Shown piece by piece: positions 1 to 8,335 of a stretch of DNA of 64,000 nt. The DNA is from Clostridium sp. 'White wine YQ' (GTDB lineage Bacteria > Bacillota > Clostridia > Clostridiales > Clostridiaceae): contig NZ_JAQYUU010000001.1 of assembly GCF_028728205.1 (NCBI RefSeq), positions 186,001 through 250,000 on the forward strand. Direction: 5' to 3'. The notes below the pieces were generated by a model. The model had not been told where the DNA came from. It worked only from the letters and a program-made list of their open reading frames with translations, and searched no databases. The position numbers and the translations under genes are program-made. Each line of letters opens with the position of its first letter. The stretch's first letter is position 1.

Positions 1-2
1 TT

Positions 3-644
3 ATAACTATGCCTGAAACAATGAGTAAAGAAAGAAGAGACCTTTTAAAAGCTTATGGTGCTGAATTAATATTAACTGAAGGTGCTAAAGGTATGAAAGG
101 AGCAATAGCTAAAGCTACAGAATTAGTTGAGCAAGAAGGATACTTTATGCCACAACAATTTACTAATTTAGCTAATCCAGAAAAACACTATGAAACTACA
201 GCAGAAGAAATATATAAGGATATTCCAGATTTAGATGCTTTTGTATCAGGAGTTGGTACTGGCGGTACTGTAACTGGAGTTGGTAAGAACTTAAAGAATA
301 ACCATAAATCTGATGTTAAAGTCATAGCTGTTGAGCCAGCAAAATCACCTGTATTATCAGGCGGAAATCCAGGACCACATAAAATACAAGGTATTGGAGC
401 AGGTTTCGTTCCAGATATATACGATGCAAGCGTTATTGATGAAATAATTCAAGTAACTGAAGAAGATGCATTTAAAACTGCAAAAGACTTTGCTACAAAA
501 GAAGGAGTTCTAATAGGAATTTCAGCTGGTGGAGCATTATATGCAGCACTTCAAGTTGCTAAAAAGCTTGGACAAGGTAAAAAAGTATTAGTAATAGCTC
601 CAGATGGAGGAGAAAAATACATTTCTATGGGCCTATATGATTAA
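3..644 (+). CDS. cysK: Cysteine synthase (O-acetylserine sulfhydrylase), 5' truncated
   Basis: PLP-dependent beta-replacement enzyme that makes L-cysteine from O-acetylserine and sulfide in the cytoplasm. The frame is open from base 3 and the start lies left of the window. The visible part begins with ITMPETMS, the conserved helix of the family, and runs to the normal C-terminus. The glycine-rich GTGGTVTGVG loop and the GISAGGALYAA segment are both typical of CysK. The PLP lysine would be upstream and cannot be checked. The gene lies 21 bases before cysE, whose product makes its substrate, so the two probably form an operon. CysK rather than CysM is inferred from overall similarity and context. 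Confidence 0.95.
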   Translation: MTMPETMSKERRDLLKAYGAELILTEGAKGMKGAIAKATELVEQEGYFMPQQFTNLANPEKHYETTAEEIYKDIPDLDAFVSGVGTGGTVTGVGKNLKNNHKSDVKVIAVEPAKSPVLSGGNPGPHKIQGIGAGFVPDIYDASVIDEIIQVTEEDAFKTAKDFATKEGVLIGISAGGALYAALQVAKKLGQGKKVLVIAPDGGEKYISMGLYD

Positions 645-665
645 TTAATGTAGGATGTGGTAAGC

Positions 666-1250
666 TTGTTTAAAAATCTAAGATATGATGTTAATAGTGT
701 CATGAAAAATGACCCAGCTGCAAGAAGTTTTATTGAAGTACTATTGCTTTATCCTGGGATACATGCTTTGATTGCATATAGAATATCACATTATTTCTAT
801 ACAAAAAAAATGTTTTTCTTAGCCAGACTTATTTCTCAGATTGCTAGATTTCTCACTGGAATTGAAATTCACCCTGGAGCTAAAATAGGCAGAGGTTTAG
901 TAATAGACCATGGAATGGGTGTTGTAATTGGTGAGACAGCAGAAATTGGTAATGACGTTTTAATATATCATGGTGTAACATTAGGTGGAACTGGTAAGCA
1001 AAAAGGGAAAAGGCATCCTACGATTGGAAGTAATGTAGTAATAGGAAGTGGTGCAAAGGTTCTAGGACCTATTGAGGTTTCTGATGGTGCCAAAATAGGC
1101 GCAAATTCAGTAGTTTTAAAAGATGTTCCCAAAGATGCTACAGCAGTTGGTGCTCCAGCAAGGAATATTGTTAAGACTTCAGCAACTATTATTGAAATTA
1201 CTGATGTCAGAGGAAAAATGAGAAAAATGTTTAATGAAATGGTGATTTGA
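666..1250 (+). CDS. cysE: Serine O-acetyltransferase
   Basis: Transfers acetyl from acetyl-CoA to serine, giving the O-acetylserine used by the CysK encoded just upstream. The N-terminal helical part is followed by left-handed beta-helix hexapeptide repeats ([40 protein letters not shown]), which hold the conserved catalytic Asp-His region. At about 194 residues it is the short form typical of Firmicutes. I prefer the TTG at 666 because it gives the usual MFKNLRYD start and has AGGATGTGG a few bases upstream. A GTG at 657 would add three residues but has poorer spacing. It is followed after 4 bases by queG, so all three genes may be co-transcribed. Confidence 0.93.
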   Translation: MFKNLRYDVNSVMKNDPAARSFIEVLLLYPGIHALIAYRISHYFYTKKMFFLARLISQIARFLTGIEIHPGAKIGRGLVIDHGMGVVIGETAEIGNDVLIYHGVTLGGTGKQKGKRHPTIGSNVVIGSGAKVLGPIEVSDGAKIGANSVVLKDVPKDATAVGAPARNIVKTSATIIEITDVRGKMRKMFNEMVI

Positions 1251-1254
1251 TTAT

Positions 1255-2256
1255 ATGAAAAAGAACGTTAAGGATAAGATTTTAGAGCACTGTAATTCAT
1301 TAGGACTAGATTTAGTTGGATTTACGGAGTGTAGAGTTTTTGATGAGCTTAGAGGTTTTTATGAAAGTAGGAAAGAACTTTCTCTTGAAAATGAGTTTGA
1401 AGAGAAGGACATAAATAAAAGAGTGAATCCTAACCATTACTATAATAAGGGGAAGACTATAGTTTCTATAGCTTTCCCTTATCTTCATGCATGTGAATAT
1501 GTTGATAATGGATTTTCTGTTTATACACGAGGGAATGACTATCACAAGGTTGTTTTAGAATACCTAGAAAAAATTGCAGGTTTTATTAGGGAGTTAGGAG
1601 GAGAAGCTTATTGTTTCGTTGATTCTAACACTTTACCTGAAAGATACATAGCATATCTAGCAGGCATAGGATTTATAGGGAAAAACAATATGCTTATAAC
1701 TGAGAAATATGGTTCATATGTTTTTTTAGGCGAAATAATAACTGATCTTGAAGTAGAAAATTCTACGAACTTAACATTTGAGAGTTTAAATAAATTTATT
1801 AATTGTGGAGAGTGTAGTATATGTTATAATGAATGCCCAACAAAAGCAATTAATAGCAAAAGAAAAAATCCTAATATATGTTTATCTTATATCACTCAAA
1901 AGAAAGATATTGGGGATATCTGGTTTGATAAATTGGAAGGAAGGATTTTTGGATGTGATAGTTGTCAAAAACTATGTCCATATAATGAAAAAGCAAAAAG
2001 TAGTAGTTTGAAGGAATTCTATCCTTTAGACTTTATGAATGAGGAAGATAGCAAAAAACTAATTTACATAAATAATGAAGAGTTTAAGAATAAGTTAAAG
2101 ATAACCTCCTGTGGTTGGAGAGGGAAAAACGTCATAATTAGAAACTCACTAATAAGGAATTATGAGAAAAATAAAAAGGAATTTGAAGATATTAAATTTC
2201 AATCACCATACTTAAAAGACTATTTGAATAGACTTTATGAGAAAAGTAATTTATAA
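1255..2256 (+). CDS. queG: Epoxyqueuosine reductase
   Basis: Cobalamin-dependent iron-sulfur enzyme that reduces epoxyqueuosine to queuosine in tRNA, the last step of queuosine synthesis. The 333 residues show the VDSNTLPER stretch with the likely catalytic Asp near 123, and GIGFIGKNN near 137-145. The ferredoxin-like part has two clusters: Cys184/187/190/194 (CGECSICYNEC) and Cys234/237/241 (CDSCQKLC), with Cys209 as the probable remaining ligand. This domain order is that of QueG. The ATG lies 4 bases after cysE with GGTGAT upstream. No other queuosine gene is in the window, so its place behind cysE is probably only positional. Confidence 0.93.
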   Translation: MKKNVKDKILEHCNSLGLDLVGFTECRVFDELRGFYESRKELSLENEFEEKDINKRVNPNHYYNKGKTIVSIAFPYLHACEYVDNGFSVYTRGNDYHKVVLEYLEKIAGFIRELGGEAYCFVDSNTLPERYIAYLAGIGFIGKNNMLITEKYGSYVFLGEIITDLEVENSTNLTFESLNKFINCGECSICYNECPTKAINSKRKNPNICLSYITQKKDIGDIWFDKLEGRIFGCDSCQKLCPYNEKAKSSSLKEFYPLDFMNEEDSKKLIYINNEEFKNKLKITSCGWRGKNVIIRNSLIRNYEKNKKEFEDIKFQSPYLKDYLNRLYEKSNL

Positions 2257-2276
2257 TTGGGGTAGAAAATTCATAA

Positions 2277-2384
2277 TATAGGGTTTTTTATAGGAAACTT
2301 AATTTACTCTTGTTTGAAAATGTCGGCTTCTGGACATTTTCAGGCATGAATAAATTATTAGTTGAACTTAAAACCCCAATATAT
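2277..2384. repeat. Dispersed palindromic repeat, copy A (long form)
   Basis: The element is about 105 bases, with ends TATAGGGTTTT and AAAACCCC. Inside, TAATTTA and TAAATTA face each other. The centre is a stem-loop in which GAAAATGTC pairs with GACATTTTC. The same pattern recurs at 5098, 17774, 31329, 32851 and 37970. It sits between queG and plsC. No coding capacity is seen. It could be a MITE-like element or a structured RNA element. Confidence 0.7.
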
Positions 2385-2432
2385 GTTTAAATTATGAATT
2401 TAAAACCATTTATTTAGTGAGGGGAAAAGAAA

Positions 2433-3137
2433 ATGATATCAAAGTCTTTAGCAAAAGTTATAAATGTACTGCCTGAAAAGTGGTTCATAATCATAGCAAG
2501 AAAATTAGCAAATGGGTATATAAGCAGATATGCTCAATTAAATGTAGAAGGATTTGAAAATATTGATAGAGCTAAGGGAGCTAAGATATTTATATGCAAT
2601 CATTTAAGTAATTCAGATGGATTGATTTTAAATAAACTTCTAAAGGAAAAATATGATCCGTTCTTTATTGCTGGTGTCAAATTGTCTAATGACCCAGTAA
2701 CTAACTTAGGAGCAAAGATAGTTAAGACTATTAATATAAAACCTAATTCAGCAGATAAAGATGCCATTATGAATATTGTAAAGACCGTTAGAGCAGGAAA
2801 TAATATTTTAATATTTCCAGAAGGAACAAGAAGTAGGACTGGTTCCATGATCGAAGCTAAAAAAGGTATTCTATTAATTGCAAGATTAACTAAAGCCGAG
2901 ATAGTGCCAATTGGTATGGAGGGTAGTGAAATATTATTACCTATAAATAAAGATGGTGAAATGGCAAAAGAAAAATGGAATCACTCAAAAGTTACTGTGA
3001 AATTTGGAGAACCATTTACACTTCCATTAAAAGAGATGGATGAGGATAAACATCAATACGATGATAGAGTTTTGGTATACATTATGAAAAATATAGCTAA
3101 ACTATTACCAGAAAAGTATAGAGGATTTTATTCTTAA
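2433..3137 (+). CDS. plsC: 1-acyl-sn-glycerol-3-phosphate acyltransferase (PlsC family)
   Basis: Acylates lysophosphatidic acid to phosphatidic acid at the membrane face. The 234-residue protein has the HX4D catalytic motif as NHLSNSDG (His57, Asp62) and the glycerol-phosphate binding motif FPEGTRSRTG near 128-137. An apolar N-terminal stretch (WFIIIARKLA) may touch the membrane. The ATG follows GAGGGGAAAAGAAA, a good ribosome site. The acyl donor and exact lysophospholipid cannot be read from sequence, so another PlsC-like acyltransferase role is possible. It stands alone between repeat copy A and nth. Confidence 0.9.
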   Translation: MISKSLAKVINVLPEKWFIIIARKLANGYISRYAQLNVEGFENIDRAKGAKIFICNHLSNSDGLILNKLLKEKYDPFFIAGVKLSNDPVTNLGAKIVKTINIKPNSADKDAIMNIVKTVRAGNNILIFPEGTRSRTGSMIEAKKGILLIARLTKAEIVPIGMEGSEILLPINKDGEMAKEKWNHSKVTVKFGEPFTLPLKEMDEDKHQYDDRVLVYIMKNIAKLLPEKYRGFYS

Positions 3138-3227
3138 ATTTATATTATATATAATGCATTAAAGGGTTTACATGTATTACCATGAGATGTAATATGGTTT
3201 TTGTATTATATAAGTAAAGGAGGAGCT

Positions 3228-3863
3228 ATGAAAAAAAGTACTGGAAAAATTTTAGAACTTTTAAAAGAAGCATATCCAGATGCAAAGTGTGAATTAGACC
3301 ATAACTCACCTTTTCAACTTCTAGTAGCGACCATACTTTCTGCACAGACAACGGATAAGAAAGTTAATGAGGTTACAGAGAGTTTGTTTAAAGAGTATCC
3401 TGACTTAGATAGCTTTCTAACTTTAACCCATGAAGAATTGGAAAATAGAATAAAACAAATAGGTTTATATAGAAATAAAGCAAAAAATATTTACTTAATG
3501 TGTAGACAATTAAAAGAAAAATTTAATGGTGAAGTTCCTAATACTATGGAAGGAATTACATCATTAGCAGGGGCAGGTCGTAAGACTGCTAATGTTGTAT
3601 TGTCAAATGCATTTGGAGTGCCTGCTATAGCAGTAGATACTCATGTTTTTAGAGTTTCAAATAGAATTGGTTTAGCAAAGGCAAATAATGTAGAAAAAAC
3701 TGAAGAACAATTGATGAAGGAAATACCTAAAAATCAGTGGTCTCATGCTCACCATTTACTAATATTTCATGGTAGAAGATGTTGTACTGCGAGAAAACCA
3801 AATTGTGAAGGCTGCATTATTAACAAGTATTGTGATTACTTCAAAACTATAAATAAAGATTAG
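3228..3863 (+). CDS. nth: Endonuclease III
   Basis: Base-excision repair DNA glycosylase/AP lyase acting on oxidised pyrimidines. The 211 residues carry the helix-hairpin-helix LAGAGRKTAN with catalytic Lys119, and VDTHV with Asp137. The C-terminal [4Fe-4S] loop is C-X6-C-X2-C-X5-C (Cys186, 193, 196, 202). The usual LPGVGRKTAN is slightly altered (P to A, V to A). I chose the ATG at 3228 because AAAGGAGG lies just upstream. An in-frame TTG at 3201 would add an unlikely leader containing that ribosome site. Confidence 0.95.
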   Translation: MKKSTGKILELLKEAYPDAKCELDHNSPFQLLVATILSAQTTDKKVNEVTESLFKEYPDLDSFLTLTHEELENRIKQIGLYRNKAKNIYLMCRQLKEKFNGEVPNTMEGITSLAGAGRKTANVVLSNAFGVPAIAVDTHVFRVSNRIGLAKANNVEKTEEQLMKEIPKNQWSHAHHLLIFHGRRCCTARKPNCEGCIINKYCDYFKTINKD

Positions 3864-3887
3864 ATTTTTTATGAAAGATTTCTTGAG

Positions 3888-3920
3888 AGTAGAGGCTTAA
3901 TACTTCTACTTTTTTATTTT
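3888..3920 (+). terminator. Terminator after nth
   Basis: A short stem AGTAGA/TCTACT is followed directly by a run of T's (3911-3920). It lies 25 bases after the nth stop codon. The stem is only six pairs, so it is moderately strong at best. Confidence 0.6.
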
Positions 3921-4062
3921 GTCGTAATCTATTGTATGTGAAATTTCACAATAAACAGGATTTTTTATAAATAATATAGTTTAATTAGCATACTTGTTAA
4001 TTGCCAATTAAGCTTTAAAGGTTTATAATAAACAAAGATTTTATTATTTGGAGGGTTCATTA

Positions 4063-4968
4063 ATGAAAGTTGGAGTAATTATGGGTGGTGTTTCTTCTGA
4101 AAGAGACATATCTATAGCTAGTGGTAATTCTGTAGTAGAAAATCTTGATAAAAATAAATATGAAGTAGTACCAATACTTTTGAATAGTAAAGAAGAATTA
4201 GTGGAAAAAGTAAAAGGGATAGATTTTGCATTACTTGCACTACATGGTAAATTCGGTGAAGATGGCGCTGTACAGGCTGTTCTTGAAACATTAGGAATTC
4301 CATATTCAGGATGTGGAATAATGAGTTCTTCTGTTTGTATGGACAAAGATATGACTAAAAAAGTATTAAAAGCTTGCGACATCAGAACTGCAAGATGGTT
4401 TAATGTTTCATCAATTGAAGAAATTAATTATGAAGTTATAGAGGAATTTGGATATCCAGTTGTAGTTAAACCTAATTCTGGAGGATCTTCTGTAGCAACA
4501 TTTGTTGTAAATGATAAAGATAGTATTGAAGGCTGTGTAGCAGAAGCACTTAAATGGGATTCTGAAGTAATGATAGAAGAATACATTAAAGGCGATGAAA
4601 TAACATGTCCAGTTATTGATGGAAAACTATATCCTATCATTGCAATAAAACCTAAATCTTCGTTCTTTGATTATGCATCAAAATATTCAGATGGCGGAGC
4701 AGATGAATTTGTGGTTGAATTAGAAGAAGAGCTTTATACAGAAGTACAGAAAATGGCATTCGCAACCTATAAGGCATTGAAATGTTCAGTTTATGCTAGA
4801 GTAGATATGATTGTTAAAGAAGGCGTTCCTTATATTTTAGAAGTGAACACATTACCAGGAATGACTAAGAATTCCCTTATACCTAAGAGTGCAGCAGGAA
4901 TAAATATTGAATTTAATGAACTTTTAGATATTATTATAGATAAATCATTAAAGGTTTCAAGAAATTAA
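4063..4968 (+). CDS. ddl: D-alanine--D-alanine ligase
   Basis: ATP-grasp enzyme joining two D-Ala residues for peptidoglycan precursors. Starting at the ATG of MKVGVIMGG, the product has 301 residues. Visible motifs are GGVSSERDIS, the HGKFGEDG stretch, ATP-grasp VVKPNSGGSSVATF and the C-terminal metal/substrate region EVNTLPGMTKNS. Start choice: TTTGGAGGG is a ribosome site ending about 8 bases before 4063, while the upstream in-frame TTG at 4048 overlaps it. The gene opens a region rich in envelope genes. No VanA/B-type depsipeptide ligase signature was recognised. Confidence 0.95.
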   Translation: MKVGVIMGGVSSERDISIASGNSVVENLDKNKYEVVPILLNSKEELVEKVKGIDFALLALHGKFGEDGAVQAVLETLGIPYSGCGIMSSSVCMDKDMTKKVLKACDIRTARWFNVSSIEEINYEVIEEFGYPVVVKPNSGGSSVATFVVNDKDSIEGCVAEALKWDSEVMIEEYIKGDEITCPVIDGKLYPIIAIKPKSSFFDYASKYSDGGADEFVVELEEELYTEVQKMAFATYKALKCSVYARVDMIVKEGVPYILEVNTLPGMTKNSLIPKSAAGINIEFNELLDIIIDKSLKVSRN

Positions 4969-4985
4969 GAACTATAAATTATAAC

Positions 4986-5027
4986 AGAGGTGTCTAAAAT
5001 ATTAGGCACCTCTTATATTTTTTTATT
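4986..5027 (+). terminator. Rho-independent terminator after ddl
   Basis: AGAGGTG...CACCTCT forms a strong stem extended by CTAA/TTAG, followed by TATATTTTTTTA. It ends the ddl transcript. Confidence 0.85.
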
Positions 5028-5097
5028 CTTTAGGAATTTATAATATTTTAAAGTTGTGGATAACATTATAAGTTTGAATTATAATCTAAGGATTTAC

Positions 5098-5210
5098 TAT
5101 AGGGTTTTAAGTTTAACTAAAAATTTATTCATGCCTGAAAAGGTCCAGAAACCGACTTTTCAAACAAGAATAAAAAATAGAATTAGTCGCCTGCCAAAGT
5201 TTCCTCACAT
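5098..5210. repeat. Dispersed palindromic repeat, copy B (extended variant)
   Basis: Reverse orientation relative to copy A: TATAGGGTTTTAAGTT, then AATTTATTCATGCCTG, then a central stem-loop in which TGAAAAG faces CTTTTCA. Past AAGAATAAA the copy departs from the others. It contains about 20 extra bases (around AATTAGTCGCCTGCC) before the shared AAGTTTCCT, and it lacks the final AAAACCC. It looks like a longer subfamily or a copy interrupted or fused at its right end. Confidence 0.6.
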
Positions 5211-5234
5211 GCGTTTGGAAAGGAAGATGCGAGA

Positions 5235-5272
5235 AAAAAATCGACGGCTCATAATCGCCTTGACGATTTTTT
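5235..5272. terminator. Stem-loop with A and T flanks beyond repeat copy B
   Basis: AAAAAATCG pairs exactly with CGATTTTTT, and GGC with GCC inside. The A-rich and T-rich arms would let it act as a terminator in either direction. It lies in the 486-base gap between ddl and the PAP2-like gene, which otherwise holds the ddl terminator, repeat copy B and a promoter. Confidence 0.5.
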
Positions 5273-5394
5273 ATAAGATATTAATATAATTATGGTAAAA
5301 GATAATAATAAATAAAGGAAAAGTTAGTTGTCTAAAGAAGCAATTAAGCATTTATGAGTATAATGTAATTAAGGAAATATTAAGAATTTATACT

Positions 5395-5423
5395 TTGTTT
5401 TCTAAAGAATTTCATATTAAAAT
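5395..5423 (+). promoter_or_regulatory. Candidate promoter for the PAP2/VanRS-like operon
   Basis: TTGTTT at 5395-5400 and TAAAAT at 5418-5423 are 17 bases apart, 32 bases before the start of the PAP2-like gene. The match is moderate. Confidence 0.4.
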
Positions 5424-5454
5424 ATAATTATAAAACTACGAAGGATGGGGATTT

Positions 5455-6102
5455 ATGGATAAGGTTAAAGATAATATTAAGCACATTTGGTTATTTGGAA
5501 TATATGGAATAATAGGCTCTTTATATGGGGTTTTTAATAAACCTTGGAATGAAGTTAGTAACCTTACAACAATATTTGATATGAAGATACCCTTCCTAAA
5601 AATATTTATAATACCCTACTACAGTTGGTATGTATTTTTAGTGGGCGGAGTTTTGTTTTTGATGTTTAATGATAAAAAGAGTTATTATAAAGCTGTATAC
5701 TCTTTGTGTATAGGAGTTGCTGTATGTTATGTAATATATTTATTATTCCAAACTACGTTAGTAAGACCTGTAGTAGTGGGAAATGATTTCCTATCTAGGT
5801 TAGTTAAATACACATATCAGAATGATAATCCATTTAATTTGTTTCCAAGTATACATGTTTATACAACTACTGTAATTGGGTATTTCTTATTAGGACTGAA
5901 AAATCTTAAAGCTTATCAAAAATCAATGATATTAACTTTAGCTATATCAATAATCTTATCAACAGTTTTTGTTAAACAACATCTTATTTTAGATGTAATT
6001 TCAGCATTAGGATTAGGTTACTTTGTAATAAATGGAATAAATTTATTAGAGGAAAGGATAGGGGCTTCGAAGGATGAGGAAAGAGAAGGTACTTATAGTT
6101 GA
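5455..6102 (+). CDS. PAP2-superfamily membrane protein
   Basis: A 215-residue integral membrane protein with about six hydrophobic segments. It carries a lipid-phosphatase-like signature: TTLVRP (motif 1 region), NLFPSIHVYTT (the PSxH motif) near 126-136, and KQHLILDV (His...Asp, motif 3) near 178-185. Such proteins remove phosphate from lipid phosphates, for example undecaprenyl pyrophosphate, or transfer lipid head groups. The substrate here is unknown. Its 3' end overlaps the response regulator gene by 29 bases, so the three genes are probably translationally coupled and the TCS may sense or control lipid-carrier status. The ATG follows GAAGGATGGGG. Confidence 0.75.
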   Translation: MDKVKDNIKHIWLFGIYGIIGSLYGVFNKPWNEVSNLTTIFDMKIPFLKIFIIPYYSWYVFLVGGVLFLMFNDKKSYYKAVYSLCIGVAVCYVIYLLFQTTLVRPVVVGNDFLSRLVKYTYQNDNPFNLFPSIHVYTTTVIGYFLLGLKNLKAYQKSMILTLAISIILSTVFVKQHLILDVISALGLGYFVINGINLLEERIGASKDEEREGTYS

Positions 6103-6796
6103 TGATGAAAAGGAAATAAGGGATTTGGTAGATATATATTTAAAGGGAGAAGGCTTTGAAACTATAAAAGCTGGCGATGGAGAAGAAGCGCTTAAGATAC
6201 TAAGTGATGAAGAGGTTGATCTTGTTATACTTGATATAATGATGCCTAAGGTTGATGGGATAGAAGCTTGCCTTAAAATAAGGGAAGAAAAAAATATTCC
6301 GATTATAATGCTTTCAGCAAAAACACAAGATATAGATAAAATCCTTGGATTAAACACAGGAGCAGACGATTATGTTACTAAACCATTTAATCCATTAGAA
6401 TTGATTGCTAGAGTAAAATCACAATTAAGAAGATTTAAGAGACTAAATCAAGCGATTATAAATGAGGAAACCGGTTTTAAGGTAAAAGAAAATTCTAATG
6501 TTATACAGGCTGATGAATTAGTTATTAATTTAGAAAGTCATCAAATATTTTTAAATGACGAAGAAGTAAAGTTAACACCGATAGAATTCGATATACTTGC
6601 TCTTCTTGCAAAAAACAAAGGAAAAGTATTTTCTATTGAAAATATATACGAAAGTGTATGGAATGAACAATTTATACAATCCGATAATACAGTAATGGTT
6701 CATATAAGAAAAATAAGAGAAAAACTAGAGGAAAATCCAAGAAACCCTAAATATATAAAGACAGTATGGGGAGTAGGTTATAAAATTGATAAATAA
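6074..6796 (+). CDS. OmpR/VanR-type response regulator
   Basis: Cytoplasmic transcription regulator of 240 residues. The receiver domain (about 1-120) has the acidic pair Asp10/Asp11, phospho-acceptor Asp54 in VILDIMMP and Lys103 in DYVTKPF. The C-terminal winged helix (about 145-238) ends with the typical KTVWGVGYKI. It overlaps the upstream PAP2-like gene by 29 bases and the downstream kinase by 11 bases, an arrangement typical of tightly coupled two-component operons. Family members close to VanR control peptidoglycan or envelope genes. That role here is inferred from neighbours such as ddl, GH25 and VanW. Confidence 0.93.
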   Translation: MRKEKVLIVDDEKEIRDLVDIYLKGEGFETIKAGDGEEALKILSDEEVDLVILDIMMPKVDGIEACLKIREEKNIPIIMLSAKTQDIDKILGLNTGADDYVTKPFNPLELIARVKSQLRRFKRLNQAIINEETGFKVKENSNVIQADELVINLESHQIFLNDEEVKLTPIEFDILALLAKNKGKVFSIENIYESVWNEQFIQSDNTVMVHIRKIREKLEENPRNPKYIKTVWGVGYKIDK

Positions 6797-8273
6797 AATT
6801 AATAGAAGATTAAATAGAATACTAAATATGAAGATTATGAAGCCTATAAAGATAATTTATAGGCTTTTTAACGAAAGAATGGAGAAAAGCATAAGATTTG
6901 AACTGGTTGTTGTATTCGGAATATGTTTTCTTCTTGCATTTTTTTCATATGGAGTATTTAATAAGATGTTCTCTAGAACTATAACATCCGAATACATTGA
7001 ATACTATTTTAATTATGGCGAAGAATATTATCAGAACTTTGTATATGAAATAAACAAAAGTAATGTGGACATAAAAAATAAGCAGCAGATGGATACTTTC
7101 TTTGCAAAAAAAGATTTACATAATTCAAGTTTGGCAATTGTTAATGCTGACGGGAAGATATACTATAAGATGAATTACACTGCAAGTGATCAGGTGGATT
7201 TACAAGAGATATTTAAGAGTACACTTAACAATGGAGCAAATGAAAGTGAAAAAGCTTATGTATATCCAGCAAAAGTTAAAGGTGAAAATGTATTTTTAAT
7301 TTTTGATGTTAAGGCTGAAAATAGGATAAATTATAAACACTACACCGTGAATAATAGTTTCTTTGCCCTGTTAGGCTCTTTAGTGGTATTCGTATTTGCA
7401 TTTATTAGAATTACAAATGATAAAATGAAATATATTGAAGAGATATCTAGAGATTTAAAGATTATAGCAGAAGGAGACTTAAAACATAGGATTAATGAAA
7501 AAGGTAATGATGAACTTAAAATTTTAGCAGAGAATATTAACTATATGGCTAATAAAATAAATACAAACATTGAGAAAGAAAGAACAATTGAAAAAACTAA
7601 AAATGATTTAGTTACAAATGTATCTCATGATTTAAGAACTCCATTAACTTCAGTAATGGGATACTTAGGATTAGTTAAAGAAGGTAAATATGAAAGCGAA
7701 GAGCAAATGCACGAGTATTTAAACATTGCTTTTTCAAAGGCTGAGAGATTAAAAATATTAATTGAAGACTTGTTTGAATTTACAAAACTAACAAATGAGG
7801 GAATAAAACTTAATCCGATAGACGTTAATATAGTGGAATTCTTATCTCAGATTACGGATGAAATGATGCCTTTGTTTGAAGAAAGTGAATTGAATGTTAT
7901 TCAGTCCTATCCGAATGAAAAGATCATGGTTTCATTAGATCCAGATAAAATGGTAAGGGTTTTCGAAAATCTATTAACCAATACTATAAAATATTCTTAT
8001 AAGAATTCAGATGTAAAGGTATCTATCTGGAGAATAAAAGATAAGGTGTTTATAGCTGTGAAAAATAAAGGTTCTAGAATAGAGAGAGAAAAGCTAAATC
8101 AAATATTTGAAAGATTTTACAGAATGGATGAGGCAAGAACAAGTACAACCTCAGGTAGCGGCCTAGGTTTAGCCATAGCTAAAAATATTGTTTACATGCA
8201 TGAGGGAGAAATATGGGCAGAATCATTAGGTGATAATATAAGCTTTATTATAAGATTAAATTGTAAAAACTAA
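6786..8273 (+). CDS. VanS-like sensor histidine kinase
   Basis: Partner of the overlapping response regulator. The 495 residues contain two membrane segments (about 39-58 and 190-208) bounding an extracellular sensor region of about 130 residues. These are followed by a HAMP domain (about 210-262), a HisKA domain with VSHDLRTPLTS (His281), and an ATPase domain with the N box ENLLTNTIKYS and the G box GSGLGLAIAKNIV. The TTG start at 6786 overlaps the regulator stop and has GGAGTAGG upstream. An ATG at 6828 would shorten the cytoplasmic lead but lacks a good ribosome site. The stimulus is unknown. Confidence 0.92.
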   Translation: MINKINRRLNRILNMKIMKPIKIIYRLFNERMEKSIRFELVVVFGICFLLAFFSYGVFNKMFSRTITSEYIEYYFNYGEEYYQNFVYEINKSNVDIKNKQQMDTFFAKKDLHNSSLAIVNADGKIYYKMNYTASDQVDLQEIFKSTLNNGANESEKAYVYPAKVKGENVFLIFDVKAENRINYKHYTVNNSFFALLGSLVVFVFAFIRITNDKMKYIEEISRDLKIIAEGDLKHRINEKGNDELKILAENINYMANKINTNIEKERTIEKTKNDLVTNVSHDLRTPLTSVMGYLGLVKEGKYESEEQMHEYLNIAFSKAERLKILIEDLFEFTKLTNEGIKLNPIDVNIVEFLSQITDEMMPLFEESELNVIQSYPNEKIMVSLDPDKMVRVFENLLTNTIKYSYKNSDVKVSIWRIKDKVFIAVKNKGSRIEREKLNQIFERFYRMDEARTSTTSGSGLGLAIAKNIVYMHEGEIWAESLGDNISFIIRLNCKN

Positions 8274-8335
8274 ATGTAACTTTTTAACTACTACTTGGAT
8301 ATCTTATTATAGAAGAAATTATTTGGAGGCAAAGG

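Noticed and set aside
1805-2011. 68-codon frame inside queG
   Set aside because: An out-of-frame shadow of the Fe-S coding region of queG, with no independent signals.
5056-5289. 77-codon frame on the plus strand
   Set aside because: It runs through repeat copy B and the adjacent hairpin, has no ribosome site and a low-complexity basic translation. It is repeat sequence, not a gene.
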